NCBI GenBank assembly: GCA_017470485.1
Contig: JAFUYQ010000016.1
Coordinates: 1 to 64,000 of the forward strand
Source of the DNA: Synergistaceae bacterium
GTDB taxonomy: Bacteria > Synergistota > Synergistia > Synergistales > Aminobacteriaceae
Length of the DNA: 64,000 nucleotides
Direction of reading: 5' to 3'
Part shown: positions 33,896 through 43,199 of the stretch, one piece after another
Numbering within the stretch: the first letter of the stretch is position 1
Layout of the letters: each line of letters opens with the position of its first letter
Translations under genes and position numbers: made by a program
Notes under the pieces: model-generated
Databases searched by the model: none
What the model saw: only the letters and a program-made list of their open reading frames with translations
Told to the model about the DNA's origin: nothing

Positions 33896-33935
33896 AAGGC
33901 CGGAGCCGTCATAAGGAAGCCGGTCTTGTTTTTTT
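33896..33935 (+). terminator. Rho-independent terminator of the small transcript
   Basis: AAGGCCGG / CCGGTCTT 8-bp stem (one G-T pair) is followed by G and seven T. Confidence 0.82.
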
Positions 33936-34015
33936 ATTGCCGTGAATAATTGCGGAACATTGTGTTAAGTTTGTGAATTGATTTTGACGGAGAGAATATT
34001 TTGGAGAGAAATTAT

Positions 34016-34109
34016 GTCCGGTATTCAATGGCACCCGGAGGCTCCTTCTTAGTGCTGCTTCGTCCCCGACCTGACACGGTTCGCAGGTCTCCGCCGCATT
34101 GAGCCGGAC
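34016..34109 (-). ncRNA. ffs: Signal recognition particle RNA (bacterial small / 4.5S type)
   Basis: The minus strand forms one long hairpin closed by GTCCGG / CCGGAC. Its apical part carries the SRP domain IV signature GTCAGGTCGGGGACGAAGCA followed by GCACTAAG. Against the E. coli form, the tetraloop-closing C-G pair is swapped to G-C and the loop is GGGA, still GNRA, so the change is compensatory. It guides nascent membrane proteins with Ffh. A -10-like TAGAAT lies at 34117-34122, inside the space right after hemW, so the RNA likely has its own promoter within the hemW 3' end. Confidence 0.92.
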
Positions 34110-34127
34110 AGGTAATATTCTATCACA

Positions 34128-35213
34128 TTACAAGCCGATTAACTCGCACCATATTGAATTTCCCAGTCTCATGCCGCGCTGTGTCAATGCTATTCTCTCA
34201 GGCGTAATCATGAACAAATCCGGCGGCATCTTCAAAATAGCTTCTTCAATTTCGGGAAGAAGGTTAGCCCGTGAAACTCCCCATTTTGTTCTCAGTGAAA
34301 GCACCGCAAGTTCAACCGCAGATTCACGAGGCGTTAATTCTTCCTTTGCCGCCTCAACGCCGGATATATATTCCTCAAGAGTTCGGGGATTAGCGTATCT
34401 CACTCCGTCAATATAGCTCACCGCCGAAGCCCCTAACGCTATAACATCGGAATGATTCCAGTAAGCTAAATTGTGTCTGCATTCATGGCCGGGCGGCGCG
34501 AAATTCGAGATTTCGTACTGCTCGAAGCCGTTTCGCGGAAGCATGTACTGAGCATAGCGGTAGAACTTGTAGCCTGCATTATTGAGGTCGTCTTTCCCGT
34601 AACGCGGATACATCGGGACTTCAGGCTCAAGCGTCAGCTGATAGCACGAGATGTGCGAAGCATATTCCATCACGCGGCGCAGGGATTTATTCCAAGTTCT
34701 CAAAGTCTGGGAAGGTATCCCGAAAATTAAATCGCAGCTCAGATTTAGCCCTGATGATTTTACGAGCCTCATTGCGTTTTCAGCCGTTTCGGAATTATGA
34801 ATGCGTCCCAGAATTTTAAGTTCCGAGTCGTCCATGCTCTGAACTCCGAGACTGATTCGGGTGAAATCGTTGTCCTTCAAGAATGAAATATGCTCAGAGG
34901 TTAATGAGTTCGGGTTAGCCTCTGAGGTTGCCTCGATTACTGATGAGGTGTCGAAATTTCTGCGGATTATTTCGTTAAGCCTCTCCCATTCCGAAAGGCT
35001 CAGAACTGTCGGTGTTCCTCCGCCGATGTAAATTGTTGAAAGCGAAATCCTCCCGTCCTTGCTGTAACGTTCGGCCTCATGTTCGAGAGCCTCAAGCCAT
35101 TCCGAAACAGAAGAATTATTTTTCATCACGCTGTAGAATGAACAATAACCGCACTTTCTCTCGCAGAACGGAACGTGAACATAAAGCCCTTTAACCTTTT
35201 TCACCGCTGTCAA
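34128..35213 (-). CDS. hemW: HemW, HemN-like radical-SAM haem chaperone
   Basis: 361 residues. The radical-SAM cluster motif is [10 protein letters not shown] (C17, C21, C24), then [29 protein letters not shown] and HNLAYW, the last typical of HemW rather than true coproporphyrinogen dehydrogenase HemN. HemW binds haem and is proposed to deliver it to target proteins. It overlaps lepA by 23 bases; the lepA-hemW pair is widespread. The SRP RNA gene lies 18 bases downstream. Confidence 0.92.
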   Translation of the reverse strand: MTAVKKVKGLYVHVPFCERKCGYCSFYSVMKNNSSVSEWLEALEHEAERYSKDGRISLSTIYIGGGTPTVLSLSEWERLNEIIRRNFDTSSVIEATSEANPNSLTSEHISFLKDNDFTRISLGVQSMDDSELKILGRIHNSETAENAMRLVKSSGLNLSCDLIFGIPSQTLRTWNKSLRRVMEYASHISCYQLTLEPEVPMYPRYGKDDLNNAGYKFYRYAQYMLPRNGFEQYEISNFAPPGHECRHNLAYWNHSDVIALGASAVSYIDGVRYANPRTLEEYISGVEAAKEELTPRESAVELAVLSLRTKWGVSRANLLPEIEEAILKMPPDLFMITPERIALTQRGMRLGNSIWCELIGL

Positions 35214-36996
35214 CCTGCATGAACGCCAAGAATGCCTCTTGAGGGATTGAGACTTTCCCGATTTGTTTCATGCGTTTCTTGCCTTCTTTTTGTTTTTCGA
35301 GGAGCTTTCGTTTTCGTGTTATGTCGCCGCCGTAGCACTTCGCGAGTACGTCCTTCCTCAATGCTCTGACGTTCACGCGGACAATTACTCGCCGGCCTAT
35401 TGAGGCCTGTATTGGTATCTCGAAAAGCTGGGAGGGGATTAACTCTTTAAGTTTCGTAACGACTGCATGGCCGCGATTGTATGCCTGATCCTTGTGGCAG
35501 ATGAACGAAAAAGCGTCAGCAGCTTCGCCGTTCACAAGAATGTCAACTCTCACTAATTCGCTTGCCCTCAATCCGACAAGTTCATAGTCAAGTGAAGCGT
35601 AACCCCTCGTCTGCGATTTCAACTTGTCGTGGAAGTCAACGATAAATTCCGACAGCGGCATCTCGTAAACCAGCCTGACACGTTCGGGAGTGATGTAATC
35701 CATTGATTTATATGTTCCGCGCTTGTCCTGCACTAACTGCATTACGCGCCCGGTAAATTCCGAAGGCATGAACACGGAAAGTTTTATGTAAGGTTCTCTA
35801 ATCTCCTGAATTTCCGAAGGGTCTGGGAAATCCGAAGGTCTATGAGCCTCGATGATTTCGCCCGAAGTTTTGACGACTTCATAAATTACGTTAGGGGCGG
35901 TGGCGACAAGTTCAACTCCGTATTCTTCTCTGAGGCGTTCGCGGACAACGTCCATGTGAAGCAATCCGAGAAATCCGCACCTGAACCCGAAGCCTAATGC
36001 CTCAGAACTTTCAGGCTCATAGGTAACGGCTGAGTCATTGAGGCATAATTTTTCGAGAGCGTCCCGAAGCTGAGGGTAATTGTCGCGTTCAACAGGATAG
36101 AAGCCGCAGAACACTACGCTTTTCACGCGCTTGTAGCCGGGAAGCGGTGAGCCTGCCGGATTGTTAGCGTCAGTGATTGTGTCGCCGACCTGAGCTTCCG
36201 CAAGCGTCTTAATGCTCGCCGTAATGTATCCGACCTCACCGGCCTTGAGTTCGTCAACGGGAGTGAATGACGGTTTGAACACGCCGACCTCATTGACTGG
36301 GTAAGTTATTCCGTTGGCCATGAACATAATGTTCTGACCTGATTTAATGCCTCCGTTTATGACTCGGACGTAGCATATTACGCCCCTGTAGTTGTCGTAA
36401 ACGCTGTCGAAAATTAAAGCCTGTAACGGAGCTTGAATGTCTCCTTTTGGTTCAGGAACGTCCCTGACGATTCTTTCGAGAATGTCATGAACTCCCTCGC
36501 CGGTTTTCGCGCTTGCCAGAACGGCATCGCCGGCATCGAGGCCGACAACGTCAGAGATTTCCTGCTTTGCGTTATCGGGACGTGCAGAGGGCAAATCTAT
36601 TTTGTTGATTACTGGGAGGATTTCAAGTCCCTGTTCGATAGCCTGATAAGCGTTAGCGACTGTCTGAGCCTCAACCCCTTGTGTCGCGTCAACAACAAGC
36701 AATGCGCCCTCACATGCCGCCAGCGAGCGCGATACCTCGTAGGCAAAATCGACATGTCCAGGAGTGTCGATGAGATTGAGAATATATTTCTTTCCGTCAT
36801 CAGCGGTGTAATTCATTCTTACTGGTACGAGTTTAATTGTAATTCCCCGTTCGCGTTCGAGTGAAAGCGAGTCGAGGATTTGGGCTTTCATGTCGCGTGA
36901 AGATATTGTGCCGGTAGCTTCGAGGAGTCTGTCGGCAAGAGTTGATTTTCCGTGATCTATGTGGGCAATTATGCAAAAGTTGCGGATATTGTTCAT
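35191..36996 (-). CDS. lepA: Elongation factor 4 (LepA)
   Basis: 601 residues, full length. The translational GTPase has P-loop AHIDHGKST (10-18), RERGITIK switch, DTPGHVDF and NKIDLP. LepA-specific C-terminal domain [20 protein letters not shown] is followed by the [12 protein letters not shown] ending. It binds stalled ribosomes and affects elongation and assembly. ATG at 36996. It is first in a minus-strand pair with hemW. Confidence 0.97.
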   Translation of the reverse strand: MNNIRNFCIIAHIDHGKSTLADRLLEATGTISSRDMKAQILDSLSLERERGITIKLVPVRMNYTADDGKKYILNLIDTPGHVDFAYEVSRSLAACEGALLVVDATQGVEAQTVANAYQAIEQGLEILPVINKIDLPSARPDNAKQEISDVVGLDAGDAVLASAKTGEGVHDILERIVRDVPEPKGDIQAPLQALIFDSVYDNYRGVICYVRVINGGIKSGQNIMFMANGITYPVNEVGVFKPSFTPVDELKAGEVGYITASIKTLAEAQVGDTITDANNPAGSPLPGYKRVKSVVFCGFYPVERDNYPQLRDALEKLCLNDSAVTYEPESSEALGFGFRCGFLGLLHMDVVRERLREEYGVELVATAPNVIYEVVKTSGEIIEAHRPSDFPDPSEIQEIREPYIKLSVFMPSEFTGRVMQLVQDKRGTYKSMDYITPERVRLVYEMPLSEFIVDFHDKLKSQTRGYASLDYELVGLRASELVRVDILVNGEAADAFSFICHKDQAYNRGHAVVTKLKELIPSQLFEIPIQASIGRRVIVRVNVRALRKDVLAKCYGGDITRKRKLLEKQKEGKKRMKQIGKVSIPQEAFLAFMQVDSGEKG

Positions 36997-37078
36997 TATT
37001 TCACCTCATGAAGAATAATATCACGTGAGCTGAGAATAAATATCAGTTTGCTTTATAATACTTTTGGGAGGTGCTGAC

Positions 37079-38548
37079 ATGAAGCACTATATATGTTTTG
37101 ACGCTGGAACACAGAGCGTTAAAGTAGCGGTTTACGATGAGGAAGGGCAGCAAATTGCTGTTGATGTCAACCCGACAACGCTGAATTACCCTAAACCAGG
37201 CTGGGTGGAAATGAACGTTGATGAATATTACCGGCTGACGCTGAAAGGCATGAAGCGCTGCGCTGAAATAATGCGCGAAAAATCTCTTGACCCTTCAACG
37301 GTCAGGGCTGTAATGGGCGACGGAATAATCTGCGGAATTGCCGGTGCTGACGCTGACGGGAACGCCGTAACGCCCTACATAAATTATCTCGACTCACGAA
37401 CTCAGGACGACGCTGACAATCTTTCGTCAATGAATCTTGAAATCTGGGCTAAAGAGACCGGAAATCCTGAGCCTTTATGTCTTTTCCCAGCGTTGCACGC
37501 GAGATGGCTCCTCAAAAATTCGCCCAACGCCGGAAAAATTAAGAAATTCATTCACAACGCCCCTTATATTCTTATGCACCTCGCAGGCTTAAAGGCTGAT
37601 GACGCTTTCATTGACTGCGGTGCGATGTCTGGATGGGGACTCGGCTACAACGTCATGAAAAAAGAATGGTCTGATGAGCAGTTAGACATTCTCGGAATCA
37701 ATCGGTCGTTAATGCCGCGAATACTCAAGGCTTGGGACGTTGTCGGCGGATTGTCGGCTGAATGCGCGGAATACACAGGCTTCCCCGAAGGCACGCCGAT
37801 TTGCGCCGGAGCAGGAGACACAATGCAGTCATTGCTTGCGTGCGGAGTTCATGAGGCAGGACACGCGGTCGATGTTGCCGGAACATGCTCAATGTTCTGC
37901 ATATCGACAAGCGGAATTGTTCCCGGCCTCAGCAGAAAGGGCAACGCCTTAATCTTCAACAGCGGCACGCTCCCCGACACATATTTTTACTGGGGCTTCG
38001 TGAGGACTGGCGGTTTAGCGTTAAGGTGGTTCAGGGACAACATCTGCAACAAGACGGGCGATGATTCATACTATAAATACCTGAGCGAGGGCGCAGGGAA
38101 TTTAACGGACGGTTCGGAAGGCGTTAGATTTCTGCCGTACCTCACGGGCGGCCCGAAGGGAATGGAGAACGTTCACGGCTGCTTCATAAATATGGGAATG
38201 AATACGAATCAGTTTGTTCTCTGGAGGGCAGTGCTTGAGGCTATAGCAGGTGAGTATTCGGAGATTGCCGAACGCTGCCGGAAAGCCGGAACTCCCGTTG
38301 ACAGGGTGATAATCACGGAGGGCGGAAGCAAGGACGCTTTATGGAATCAGATTAAGGCCGATATGATTCAGGCCGAGACAATGACGCTCAAGACTGGCGG
38401 TGCGCTTGCGACTAATGCGGTTACGGGTGCTTATGCTGTGGGAGATGTAAAGGACATGGCCGGAAGGGTTCACGAAGGACTGACAGTAACAGGCAGGTAT
38501 GAGCCGAAAGAGAAACTGACGTTGCCGGAAATACCGTTCAAATTATAA
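37079..38548 (+). CDS. FGGY-family carbohydrate kinase (xylulokinase-like)
   Basis: 489 residues with two actin-like domains. Seen are the N-terminal FDAGTQSVKVAVYD phosphate loop, the catalytic Asp in CAGAGDTMQ and the C-terminal ITEGGSKDALWNQIKADM adenosine region. It phosphorylates a sugar or polyol; xylulokinase-like enzymes are nearest by feel, but substrate prediction is unsafe. GGGAGGTG lies 5 bases before ATG 37079; the frame extends 5 codons upstream. TATAAT at 37054-37059 could be its promoter. It is divergent from lepA. A terminator for the opposite-strand operon follows. Confidence 0.87.
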   Translation: MKHYICFDAGTQSVKVAVYDEEGQQIAVDVNPTTLNYPKPGWVEMNVDEYYRLTLKGMKRCAEIMREKSLDPSTVRAVMGDGIICGIAGADADGNAVTPYINYLDSRTQDDADNLSSMNLEIWAKETGNPEPLCLFPALHARWLLKNSPNAGKIKKFIHNAPYILMHLAGLKADDAFIDCGAMSGWGLGYNVMKKEWSDEQLDILGINRSLMPRILKAWDVVGGLSAECAEYTGFPEGTPICAGAGDTMQSLLACGVHEAGHAVDVAGTCSMFCISTSGIVPGLSRKGNALIFNSGTLPDTYFYWGFVRTGGLALRWFRDNICNKTGDDSYYKYLSEGAGNLTDGSEGVRFLPYLTGGPKGMENVHGCFINMGMNTNQFVLWRAVLEAIAGEYSEIAERCRKAGTPVDRVIITEGGSKDALWNQIKADMIQAETMTLKTGGALATNAVTGAYAVGDVKDMAGRVHEGLTVTGRYEPKEKLTLPEIPFKL

Positions 38549-38556
38549 TTCCGCAT

Positions 38557-38592
38557 AAAAAAATGCCTCCTCATGAAATTCACGGGGAGGCA
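38557..38592 (-). terminator. Rho-independent terminator of the MatC/DUF6282 operon
   Basis: On the minus strand TGCCTCC / GGAGGCA forms the stem, followed by seven T. It also closes the space to the converging kinase gene. Confidence 0.85.
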
Positions 38593-38610
38593 GAAATTTA
38601 TTCATTCACA

Positions 38611-39936
38611 CTAAAGCATTGTGCTTACAACGTAATTGAACCCTGCGCACAAAATCACGCTCACCGGCACAGCAAGGAATAACAAACGGTTGAAGACGCT
38701 GACTCTCTCATCTTCTTTTCCGCACGAGGCCATTATGAGGCTTCCGCCCGATGAGAACGGACTGATTGCGCTGCTCTGCGCTCCCAAGACTGTGCAGGCG
38801 AACAACGCTTCCGCACTCAATCCTGTTGAGGCCGCAAGAGCTGGAATTAACGGGAACAACGCCGGAGCAACTACTCCAGTTGTCGAACTGAAGAATGACA
38901 TGAACGCCGCTACAATGCTGAACGCTATCGGTACTAACGCTACTGCAACATTTGAGCTTATCCACGATGACATCATGTTAATCGTTCCTGCTTTGACCGC
39001 AACGGCGATTAGCATTCCTGCACCGGCAATCATTATGATTGTGTTCCACGGGACACGGGCAATAGCTTCCTTCTGGGGCGCGAGTTTCATCATCAAAGCT
39101 ATGACAGCAAAGATTATTCCGACGAGACCGACATCAATTTTGCTGTTCAGCATTGAGATTGTTGAATTGCCGGGCATTATCATTTTCAGAATCGGGAACG
39201 CTAAAAGCACAACCATCATCAATATCATCAATGTGAATGTCTGACGCTGTTTTCTGTCGAAAGGTTCGGGCTTTTTGAAGGTTACGCCTTTTCCGATGTG
39301 CCAGTTTGACGGGAGGCAGAAACGGAACACAGCTATGATTATCAGCGAGAATATTACCGCATAGATAAAAATTTTCATTTCCATGCTGAAACTGTCAACG
39401 GCAGTCAAATCCTTATTAGCCTCGAACGCGTTATCAGCGAGTCCTCTGAAGATTACGCCGAGATTTGATGTCGGGAAGTTTCCTCCTGCCAGTGCGCCGG
39501 CGTTAATCGCCACACCGCCGGTGAGTTTGTCCATATTGGCCTCATCGCAGATCGCCAGCGTTATCGGTGCCATGAACGCCATGACCGTGAAGAACGTTGC
39601 GCCCATTATCGAGAGTATTACCGCAACAGCGAAAAGCGCGAACGGAAGCATTCCCGGAAATTTACGGCAGGCATAGAGCAATGCGCCCGACAGTTTTTCG
39701 AGTGTCCCGTTAATCGCCGCGAAATTGTAGAACAATGAAACCGACAGTATAACGAACATCGTGTTCACAGGCCAGAAACCTATAACCTGCGAAGGCTTCA
39801 GCCCCATCACGAAACAGCCTATTACATACGCGAAGACCATGCAGAAAAGACCGGTGTTAATTCCCGTCTTGTAGCCTAAAATTATTGCGACCGCTATGCA
39901 GATTATTATTGCGAGACTCAGTGATGCTCCAGTCAT
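38611..39936 (-). CDS. MatC-type dicarboxylate carrier (ion-transporter superfamily)
   Basis: 441 residues, about 12 membrane helices. The N-terminal 140 residues match the MatC N-terminal pattern of malonate/dicarboxylate carriers. Two short loops of the inverted-repeat type are visible (GGNFPTSNLGV and FFSSTTGVVAPALFP), as in DASS/SLC13-like permeases. The substrate is probably a small carboxylate. It starts 2 bases after the DUF6282 gene stop, so they are co-expressed, implying the carboxylate feeds that hydrolase. Confidence 0.8.
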   Translation of the reverse strand: MTGASLSLAIIICIAVAIILGYKTGINTGLFCMVFAYVIGCFVMGLKPSQVIGFWPVNTMFVILSVSLFYNFAAINGTLEKLSGALLYACRKFPGMLPFALFAVAVILSIMGATFFTVMAFMAPITLAICDEANMDKLTGGVAINAGALAGGNFPTSNLGVIFRGLADNAFEANKDLTAVDSFSMEMKIFIYAVIFSLIIIAVFRFCLPSNWHIGKGVTFKKPEPFDRKQRQTFTLMILMMVVLLAFPILKMIMPGNSTISMLNSKIDVGLVGIIFAVIALMMKLAPQKEAIARVPWNTIIMIAGAGMLIAVAVKAGTINMMSSWISSNVAVALVPIAFSIVAAFMSFFSSTTGVVAPALFPLIPALAASTGLSAEALFACTVLGAQSSAISPFSSGGSLIMASCGKEDERVSVFNRLLFLAVPVSVILCAGFNYVVSTML

Positions 39937-39938
39937 GA

Positions 39939-40808
39939 TTATTCGCCCTCCTTAATTCCGAGTAAGCCGTAAGGTATTGTCCTCGTCATGTGGTAGATAT
40001 GTTCTTCAGGTATTCCGTTGTCGGCGAGGTACTGCATGTATTCTTTCAGCGCGATTTCCCAGTGTGGATTTTCGGTCTGTCCTCCGTCAGTATCGACCAT
40101 GACATTCTTGTAGCCGACTTTTTTAATGATTTCAAGATTGTCGGGGAGATTGGACTTGTACTTTCCGCCGCCCATGTTCTGAGCGTAGCAGCGTTCGAGA
40201 ATGACATCATAATCCTTGACGATTTTCACTTGGTCATCATGGGACATTCCGACAATCCACCATTCGGGGTGAGTGAGGACGATTTTTTTGACACCGGCAT
40301 TTCTGGCGGCCTCAATAACGACGAATGCTTCTTCGGGCGAGACGTGAGCAGTTCCGAGTACAGCGTCGTAGTCGTTAATCATTCTGAAAATTTCGTTGAG
40401 CTGAGGAACGACTTTCCAGCCCGATACTATGTCAACACCAGCCGCAGGGTCATTGCCCATTTTCCGGATATGGTTTTTTGCCGACTGAGTTGGTAGCCAG
40501 ACGACTTTAGCCCCAAGTTTCAGAGCAGTAATGACCGCTGAAGGATTGATTCCGCCGACAGACTTGTTCAGAGTTACTGAACCGAACATTGTGAAGCCAG
40601 TGTTTTCGCCGTGAACCTTCTTGACATATTCATTCGTGAGATATGCCCTGTTGGCGGTGAAGCCCTGATGAGATTTGATAACGATTGCGCGCGCTCCGAC
40701 TCTTATAGCCGCCTCAGCAAGCTCGAAGTCGTTGTATGCACGAAGACGCAAATCCGGATTTGTGTGAACGTGCATATCGCAGACACCTTTTAATGATACT
40801 TCTGACAT
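39939..40808 (-). CDS. DUF6282-type metal-dependent hydrolase-like protein
   Basis: 289 residues, an amidohydrolase-like barrel. The N-terminal DMHVHTNPD metal motif, an invariant Lys region (VIKSHQGF), GTAHVSPEEA, LTHPEWW and VDTDGGQTENP fit the uncharacterised DUF6282/cytosolic hydrolase group. The reaction is unknown; the metal ligands look intact. The paired MatC-like carrier suggests it acts on an imported carboxylate or its lactone/amide. ATG at 40808. A TATAAT-like sequence lies on the minus strand at 40849-40854. The stretch 40809-40946 holds no other gene. Confidence 0.75.
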   Translation of the reverse strand: MSEVSLKGVCDMHVHTNPDLRLRAYNDFELAEAAIRVGARAIVIKSHQGFTANRAYLTNEYVKKVHGENTGFTMFGSVTLNKSVGGINPSAVITALKLGAKVVWLPTQSAKNHIRKMGNDPAAGVDIVSGWKVVPQLNEIFRMINDYDAVLGTAHVSPEEAFVVIEAARNAGVKKIVLTHPEWWIVGMSHDDQVKIVKDYDVILERCYAQNMGGGKYKSNLPDNLEIIKKVGYKNVMVDTDGGQTENPHWEIALKEYMQYLADNGIPEEHIYHMTRTIPYGLLGIKEGE

Positions 40809-40946
40809 TGCTTTACCCCTCCTGTATTATGTTTTCTGGAATGCGCGTATTATACTTAAAGACAGCTATCGCCGAAAGGGTGAAATTGTGTTACAGCATA
40901 TCATTAAAATTAATAGCTATTAGAGCAGCTCAACAAGTTCCGTCAT

Positions 40947-42125
40947 TTAATCATTTTTTTGCTCAATATTAGCCAGCATTTCGGACATGTCAACTTCAAG
41001 GAAATCAGCTACATCGGCAAGAAAATCCGCAATCTTCAGGTGCTGAGGGCAGACCTTCTCGCATTTTCTGCATTTTACGCACTGACTTGCCTTACCGTAA
41101 CCGTCATTAATGAGATTTGCATAGTACAGTCTCTCAATCATGAAACCGCCCGGAATGCTCTCAGGGGCGCGCTGTTTTGCGGAGTTGTACATCGCAAAGT
41201 AATTCGGTATCGGTATGTTCTTCGGGCAATGGTTCGTCTCAACGCAGTAACGGCAGGCAGTACAGGGTATTGCGTACCAGCTCCGTATGATTTCACCGGC
41301 TTTCATGACAGCTTCGCGCTCAGTATCGGTGAACGGCGTAAAATCCTTCATAGCGTCAACATTGCCTCGTAACTGTTCAAGCATACTCATTCCCGATAAT
41401 ACAGTCTGAACGTTCGGGAGGCTCGCCGCGAATTTTATAGCCCAGTGAGCAGGCTCCCAGTCCGGGTGAACAGACCGTAACAGCTCATCGGCTTCCTTCG
41501 GAATTACCGCTAGAGTTCCGCCTTTTACCGGCTCCATAACCGTAACTTTCAGGCCGTGTTCCTCCGCAGCTCTGTAACATTCTCCGCTCTGTACTCCTGC
41601 ATTGTCCCAGTCCAAGTAATTTATCTGCAGCTGAACGAAGTCGAAGCCCGTATGGTCATCGAGTATCTTTGCCAGATTTTCGGCTGTGTCATGGCATGAG
41701 AAGCCGAGTTTTTTAATCTCGCCGGTTCTGCGTTTCTCCTCAAGGTAGTCAATCGTTCCCCATTTTTTTGCGCGTTCGTATTGTTCAAGCGTCATGTTGT
41801 GCAGTAGGTAATAATCGAAAAAGCCAACGCCTACATTAGCTTTCTGTTTAGTGAAAATATCAGCATGTTCGTTTACAGACCTCATCAATGCTAACGGCAT
41901 CTTTGTTGCAACCGTGAATGAAGCTCGCGGATAACGTTCAACGACCGCCTGACGCAGTACAGCCTCGCTCGTGTAATCGTGGTACATGTAGGCCGTGTCG
42001 AAATACGTGAAGCCGTTGGCGATGAAGTAATCAGCCATCTTCTTGACCTGCTCAATATCAACCGTTGTCATGTCGTCAGGGTTGAACACCGGCAGACGCA
42101 TGAACCCGAAACCAAGTTTCTTCAT
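40947..42125 (-). CDS. Aldo/keto reductase with C-terminal ferredoxin-like clusters
   Basis: 392 residues. The first about 270 residues are an aldo/keto reductase barrel (FMRLP, DTAYMYHDYTSE, KLGFSCHD). The tail holds two cysteine sets, CTACRYCVETNHCP from 288 and CVKCRKCEKVCP from 349, able to carry iron-sulfur clusters. This AKR-ferredoxin type is common in anaerobes, where it probably takes electrons from clusters rather than only NAD(P)H. It is divergent from a LysR regulator 110 bases away, which likely controls it. Confidence 0.88.
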   Translation of the reverse strand: MKKLGFGFMRLPVFNPDDMTTVDIEQVKKMADYFIANGFTYFDTAYMYHDYTSEAVLRQAVVERYPRASFTVATKMPLALMRSVNEHADIFTKQKANVGVGFFDYYLLHNMTLEQYERAKKWGTIDYLEEKRRTGEIKKLGFSCHDTAENLAKILDDHTGFDFVQLQINYLDWDNAGVQSGECYRAAEEHGLKVTVMEPVKGGTLAVIPKEADELLRSVHPDWEPAHWAIKFAASLPNVQTVLSGMSMLEQLRGNVDAMKDFTPFTDTEREAVMKAGEIIRSWYAIPCTACRYCVETNHCPKNIPIPNYFAMYNSAKQRAPESIPGGFMIERLYYANLINDGYGKASQCVKCRKCEKVCPQHLKIADFLADVADFLEVDMSEMLANIEQKND

Positions 42126-42235
42126 AGTTTTACCCTCCTGAATTCTTTTCGTGTATTATATTCACAAACTTGTGCCGGCGGAACTATAGAAATATCAATA
42201 CCTGATAACATAAAAAACGATTGGAGGATTTCAGC

Positions 42236-43153
42236 ATGGACAACAGGGAAATGGATTACGTTATTGCCATTGCTGAGGAAGGAAGCATATCGAAAGCCTC
42301 AGAACGGTTATTCATGGCACAGTCAACTTTGAGTCAGTTCTTGGGAAATCTTGAACGCAAACTCGACAGCAAGTTATTCGTTCGGACTTCTACGGGCGTA
42401 AGGCCGACTGAAGCCGGTAAACTTATGATTGAGTACGCATACCGTGAGCGTTCGGAATATCACAGGCTTCATGACCGTATACAGGACGTTGAAGGACTGA
42501 AAGGCGGAAGCGTAATTCTCGGCATAAGCTCGTTCAGGGGAACGTTTCTTCTTCCCGACGTACTGGCTGCATTCAGGAAGGAATATCCCGGAATTGATGT
42601 GGTAATTGTCGAAGAAAATTCTATGGTTCTCGAAGGTATGCTAAGAAACGGTACTATCGACATCGCTTTAATCATTCTTCCTGCTCAAATCCTCAAAGTC
42701 CCCGTAAAAACTGTAATGCGTGATGAAATATGTCTGATTACCTCACCCAATCACCCCGTAATGAAATACGCAAAGCCCTCGCCGTCTCACAGCAAATCAC
42801 GAATCGAAAAGTATATTGACATCAGGGACACAATAGAGTTCGAGTATCTACTCAGCGATTACGATACGATACTTGGCCGCGAGAGCAGACGGATATTCCG
42901 CGAACATGACATAATCCCCAAAGCCTGCAACGAAAAATTATCGGCCTTCATTGCGGCAACTCTGGGGGCTGAAGGTTTAGGGCTTGCATTCACGTATTAC
43001 TGCGCTAAAACTTGTTTCCCTGATGCCGAATTTCTTTCGTTAGGCGAGGAGGGAACGATTATAGATTTAGGGGTGTCATTAGCTCCCGGCCGTTACAGCT
43101 CGAAAGCTGCCCTTGCTCTTAAAGAAACAATGATTCGCGTATTAGGCCGTTAA
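42236..43153 (+). CDS. LysR-type transcriptional regulator
   Basis: 305 residues. The N-terminal winged helix-turn-helix (about 1-60, EEGSISKASERLFMAQSTLS) is followed by an effector-binding domain with GSVILGISSFRG at its start. ATG 42236 has GGAGG 8 bases upstream; the frame also opens at TTG 42221, which overlaps that site. It is divergent from the aldo/keto reductase gene, and the 110-base gap should hold its operator. A bidirectional terminator follows. Confidence 0.92.
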   Translation: MDNREMDYVIAIAEEGSISKASERLFMAQSTLSQFLGNLERKLDSKLFVRTSTGVRPTEAGKLMIEYAYRERSEYHRLHDRIQDVEGLKGGSVILGISSFRGTFLLPDVLAAFRKEYPGIDVVIVEENSMVLEGMLRNGTIDIALIILPAQILKVPVKTVMRDEICLITSPNHPVMKYAKPSPSHSKSRIEKYIDIRDTIEFEYLLSDYDTILGRESRRIFREHDIIPKACNEKLSAFIAATLGAEGLGLAFTYYCAKTCFPDAEFLSLGEEGTIIDLGVSLAPGRYSSKAALALKETMIRVLGR

Positions 43154-43190
43154 AAAAGGGAGGCGGTTTCCGCACGTCCCTTTTTGTTTT
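43152..43190. terminator. Bidirectional terminator between LysR and antiporter genes
   Basis: AAAAAAGGGA ... TCCCTTTTT with inner GCGG / CCGC pairing. There are A and T runs on both sides, so it can end both converging transcripts. Confidence 0.88.
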
Positions 43191-43199
43191 ATGCCTGAC

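Larger units (their letters stand above)
33741..33935 (+). ncRNA. Predicted small RNA or small-protein transcript (unidentified)
   Basis: A transcription unit of about 195 bases is bounded by a perfect promoter and a clear terminator. The RNA could fold. CGAACAA (33746-33752) pairs with TTGTTCG (33857-33863), and GAAAAGCCTT (33773-33782) pairs with AAGG-A-CTTTTC (33793-33803) with one bulge. Length and a partly rod-like fold are reminiscent of 6S RNA, but I see no diagnostic bubble. A 39-codon ORF lies inside. The product may therefore be a regulatory RNA, a small protein, or both. Confidence 0.5.

Noticed and set aside
38636-39244. 202-codon frame antisense to the MatC-like carrier
   Set aside because: Opposite strand of a membrane protein gives long Ala/Ile/Asn-rich frames by codon bias.
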